From Rosistilla oblonga (GTDB taxonomy: Bacteria; Planctomycetota; Planctomycetia; Pirellulales; Pirellulaceae), in contig NZ_CP036292.1 of the NCBI RefSeq assembly GCF_007751715.1, positions 2,852,001 through 2,916,000 of the forward strand: 64,000 nucleotides of DNA, read 5' to 3'. How positions within the stretch are numbered: position 1 is the first letter of the stretch; every line of letters begins with the position of its first letter. A model generated the notes under the pieces. That model ran no database searches, was not told the origin of the DNA, and saw nothing but the letters and a program-made list of their open reading frames with translations. Positions 62,886-64,000 of the stretch are shown here, in pieces. Both the position numbers and the translations under genes were made by a program.

Positions 62886-63466
62886 TGTGTTGGCTGCGTT
62901 AAGTGTTGTTCGGGTAGCGGAAGGATTTGCTATCGCCCGGGGCCTGCTCGATCGCTTCGGTAGCCACGGAGAAGGAGAATAATTAAGTCGAAGTTGTCGT
63001 TGCCCGAGGCGGAAGAGTGCGTAGGAACCGCGGCATCCAACGCTCGCTGCTGCCGCGTGGGAGCAACGATTTAGCGGACGTTATGACGGCGTTGGGCCTA
63101 ATAGCACGTTGCGTGCCAATTCGCCGCGCAGGCAGTTCGAAACAAGCGATCCGATCCGCGATCCGCTATCACCGCGGCGGCCGTTCGCCGAAGCATGGCA
63201 ACGATTTCCAAAGCATGCAAAGCGTTGCACCAACCGCAATTTCCGGGGCGATCAGCCGTTTGGCCGCTCGCAGAACTTCGCTCCAACACCCCCCGGCACA
63301 AGTCCGCGCCGCGGCTCGATTCCATTCGCGAAAAGTCGAACCAGACGCTCCAGGAAGCCGGCACCCACCCATTGGGGGCACCACCCAACAAACGCCCCGT
63401 CGCCGCGCATTCATGATCCGCAGCGCCAATTTTTTAACCGGTGATCGATTGCAGCTCGGCGGTGGC
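62886..63466. other. Spacer upstream of the efflux operon
   Basis: 581 bases. Longer open frames here are low-information and run into the antisense of the response-regulator gene, so I call no gene. It probably contains the efflux promoter; no TetR- or MarR-type regulator gene is adjacent. Confidence 0.35.
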
Positions 63467-64000
63467 TTAGCGGGCGTGGGTTGGGTTGGATGCGAGCTTG
63501 GCTGCGAGCGTGGAGATCCGGTCGTAGAGCTGTTTGGCTTCGATCGGTTTCGATAGGTAGTCGTCCATGCCGGCGTCGAGGCAGCGTTGGCGATCTCCTT
63601 TCATCGCCGAAGCTGTCATCGCGATGATCGGGATCCGCGCCGGAGGTTGTTCGGCGGCGCGGATCGCCGCGGTCGCTTCGAGTCCATCCATGGTCGGCAT
63701 CTGGACGTCCATTAAGATCAGATCAAACGGCTCGCGCCGAAACGCCTGCAGCGCCTCGCGGCCATCCTCGGCGAGCATCACGCGGTGCTGATACTTCCTC
63801 AACATCGCCATGGCAACTTTTTGGTTCACGATGCCATCTTCGACCAGCAGAATTTTCAGCGGCTGGCTGGACTCCGCTGGTTCGACGTCCGCAGGCGAAC
63901 GCGGCGTGCTGTCGTCGGACGTGCGGATCGATGCCGAATCGGTTTGCTCGGGGACGGCATCTAATTCGTCGGCCGAAGCTTCCGACATCAGTTCGATGAT
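63467..64000 (-). CDS. Response-regulator receiver domain, C-terminal part of a longer protein
   Basis: The frame is open to the window edge, so the N-terminus is missing. An acidic linker ([19 protein letters not shown]) leads to a receiver domain: [20 protein letters not shown], phospho-acceptor in [13 protein letters not shown], and YLSKPI with the conserved Lys. The linker-receiver ending and the 'VEDxxVNQ' and 'MPxMDG' wording are typical of hybrid sensor histidine kinases, which this probably is. The usual Asn in VEDN is Gly here. Confidence 0.85.
   Translation of the reverse strand: MIELMSEASADELDAVPEQTDSASIRTSDDSTPRSPADVEPAESSQPLKILLVEDGIVNQKVAMAMLRKYQHRVMLAEDGREALQAFRREPFDLILMDVQMPTMDGLEATAAIRAAEQPPARIPIIAMTASAMKGDRQRCLDAGMDDYLSKPIEAKQLYDRISTLAAKLASNPTHAR

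Noticed and set aside
63017-63556. 179-codon plus-strand frame upstream of the receiver gene
   Set aside because: Arg/Pro/Ser-rich product with no family feature, overlapping the receiver-domain gene on the other strand.

Overview
The window looks like a chromosomal segment of a pink-pigmented marine planctomycete (Pirellulales, Rhodopirellula/Rosistilla type). This rests on planctomycete-style secreted esterases, beta-barrel porins, Tat-dependent Gfo/Idh/MocA and DapA-like proteins, a membrane-anchored RNase Y, a carotenoid desaturase, and many short palindromic intergenic repeats. The assignment is inference from gene content; no marker gene was searched.

Left host segment (1-22052): a truncated OprO/P-like porin, a lipoprotein lipase/esterase, a second porin, RNase Y (rny), a repeat-rich spacer, an HTH protein, a ThiF/MoeB-type E1 enzyme, a membrane glycosyltransferase and a PanE-type reductase. 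Then come two near-identical CE15-type esterase genes separated by an IS4-family insertion sequence and a decayed fragment of a neighbouring gene, followed by a ThuA-domain protein, a phytoene-desaturase-like enzyme and the tmRNA gene ssrA.

Integrated island (22037-47297, about 25.2 kb): ssrA is the attachment site. Its last 16 bases recur exactly at 47282-47297, followed by what looks like the original ssrA terminator; the island brings a replacement terminator at 22058-22090. The first island gene is an unusual tyrosine recombinase, and copies of a CTTCTGATAA motif lie near both ends as probable integrase arm sites. A minus-strand mobile-element module follows (ArdC-like antirestriction protein, DUF932 protein, 'plasmid-related' protein, serine recombinase, AlpA-like regulator, RuvB-like AAA ATPase). 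Four of its genes share a 19-bp upstream motif. After a possible ADP-ribosyltransferase-fold pair and a regulator/double-hydrolase operon comes a compact plus-strand defence operon: GHKL ATPase fused to a PD-(D/E)XK nuclease, HsdR, HsdS with a C-terminal extension, a zinc-ribbon protein with an AbiGi-like tail, a FokI-type nuclease, HsdM, a nuclease-like protein and a ParB-like protein. An HUH replication initiator and a trypsin-like protease close the island. The composite type I restriction locus is the best candidate for an undescribed system.

Right host segment (47298-64000): a group II intron just behind the displaced ssrA terminator, a GH5-like glycosidase, a second IS4-family element with 20-bp ends and an 11-bp target duplication that split a palindromic repeat, a DapA-like and a Gfo/Idh/MocA protein (both with Tat signals), a complete tripartite RND efflux operon, and the end of a response-regulator or hybrid-kinase gene cut by the window edge.
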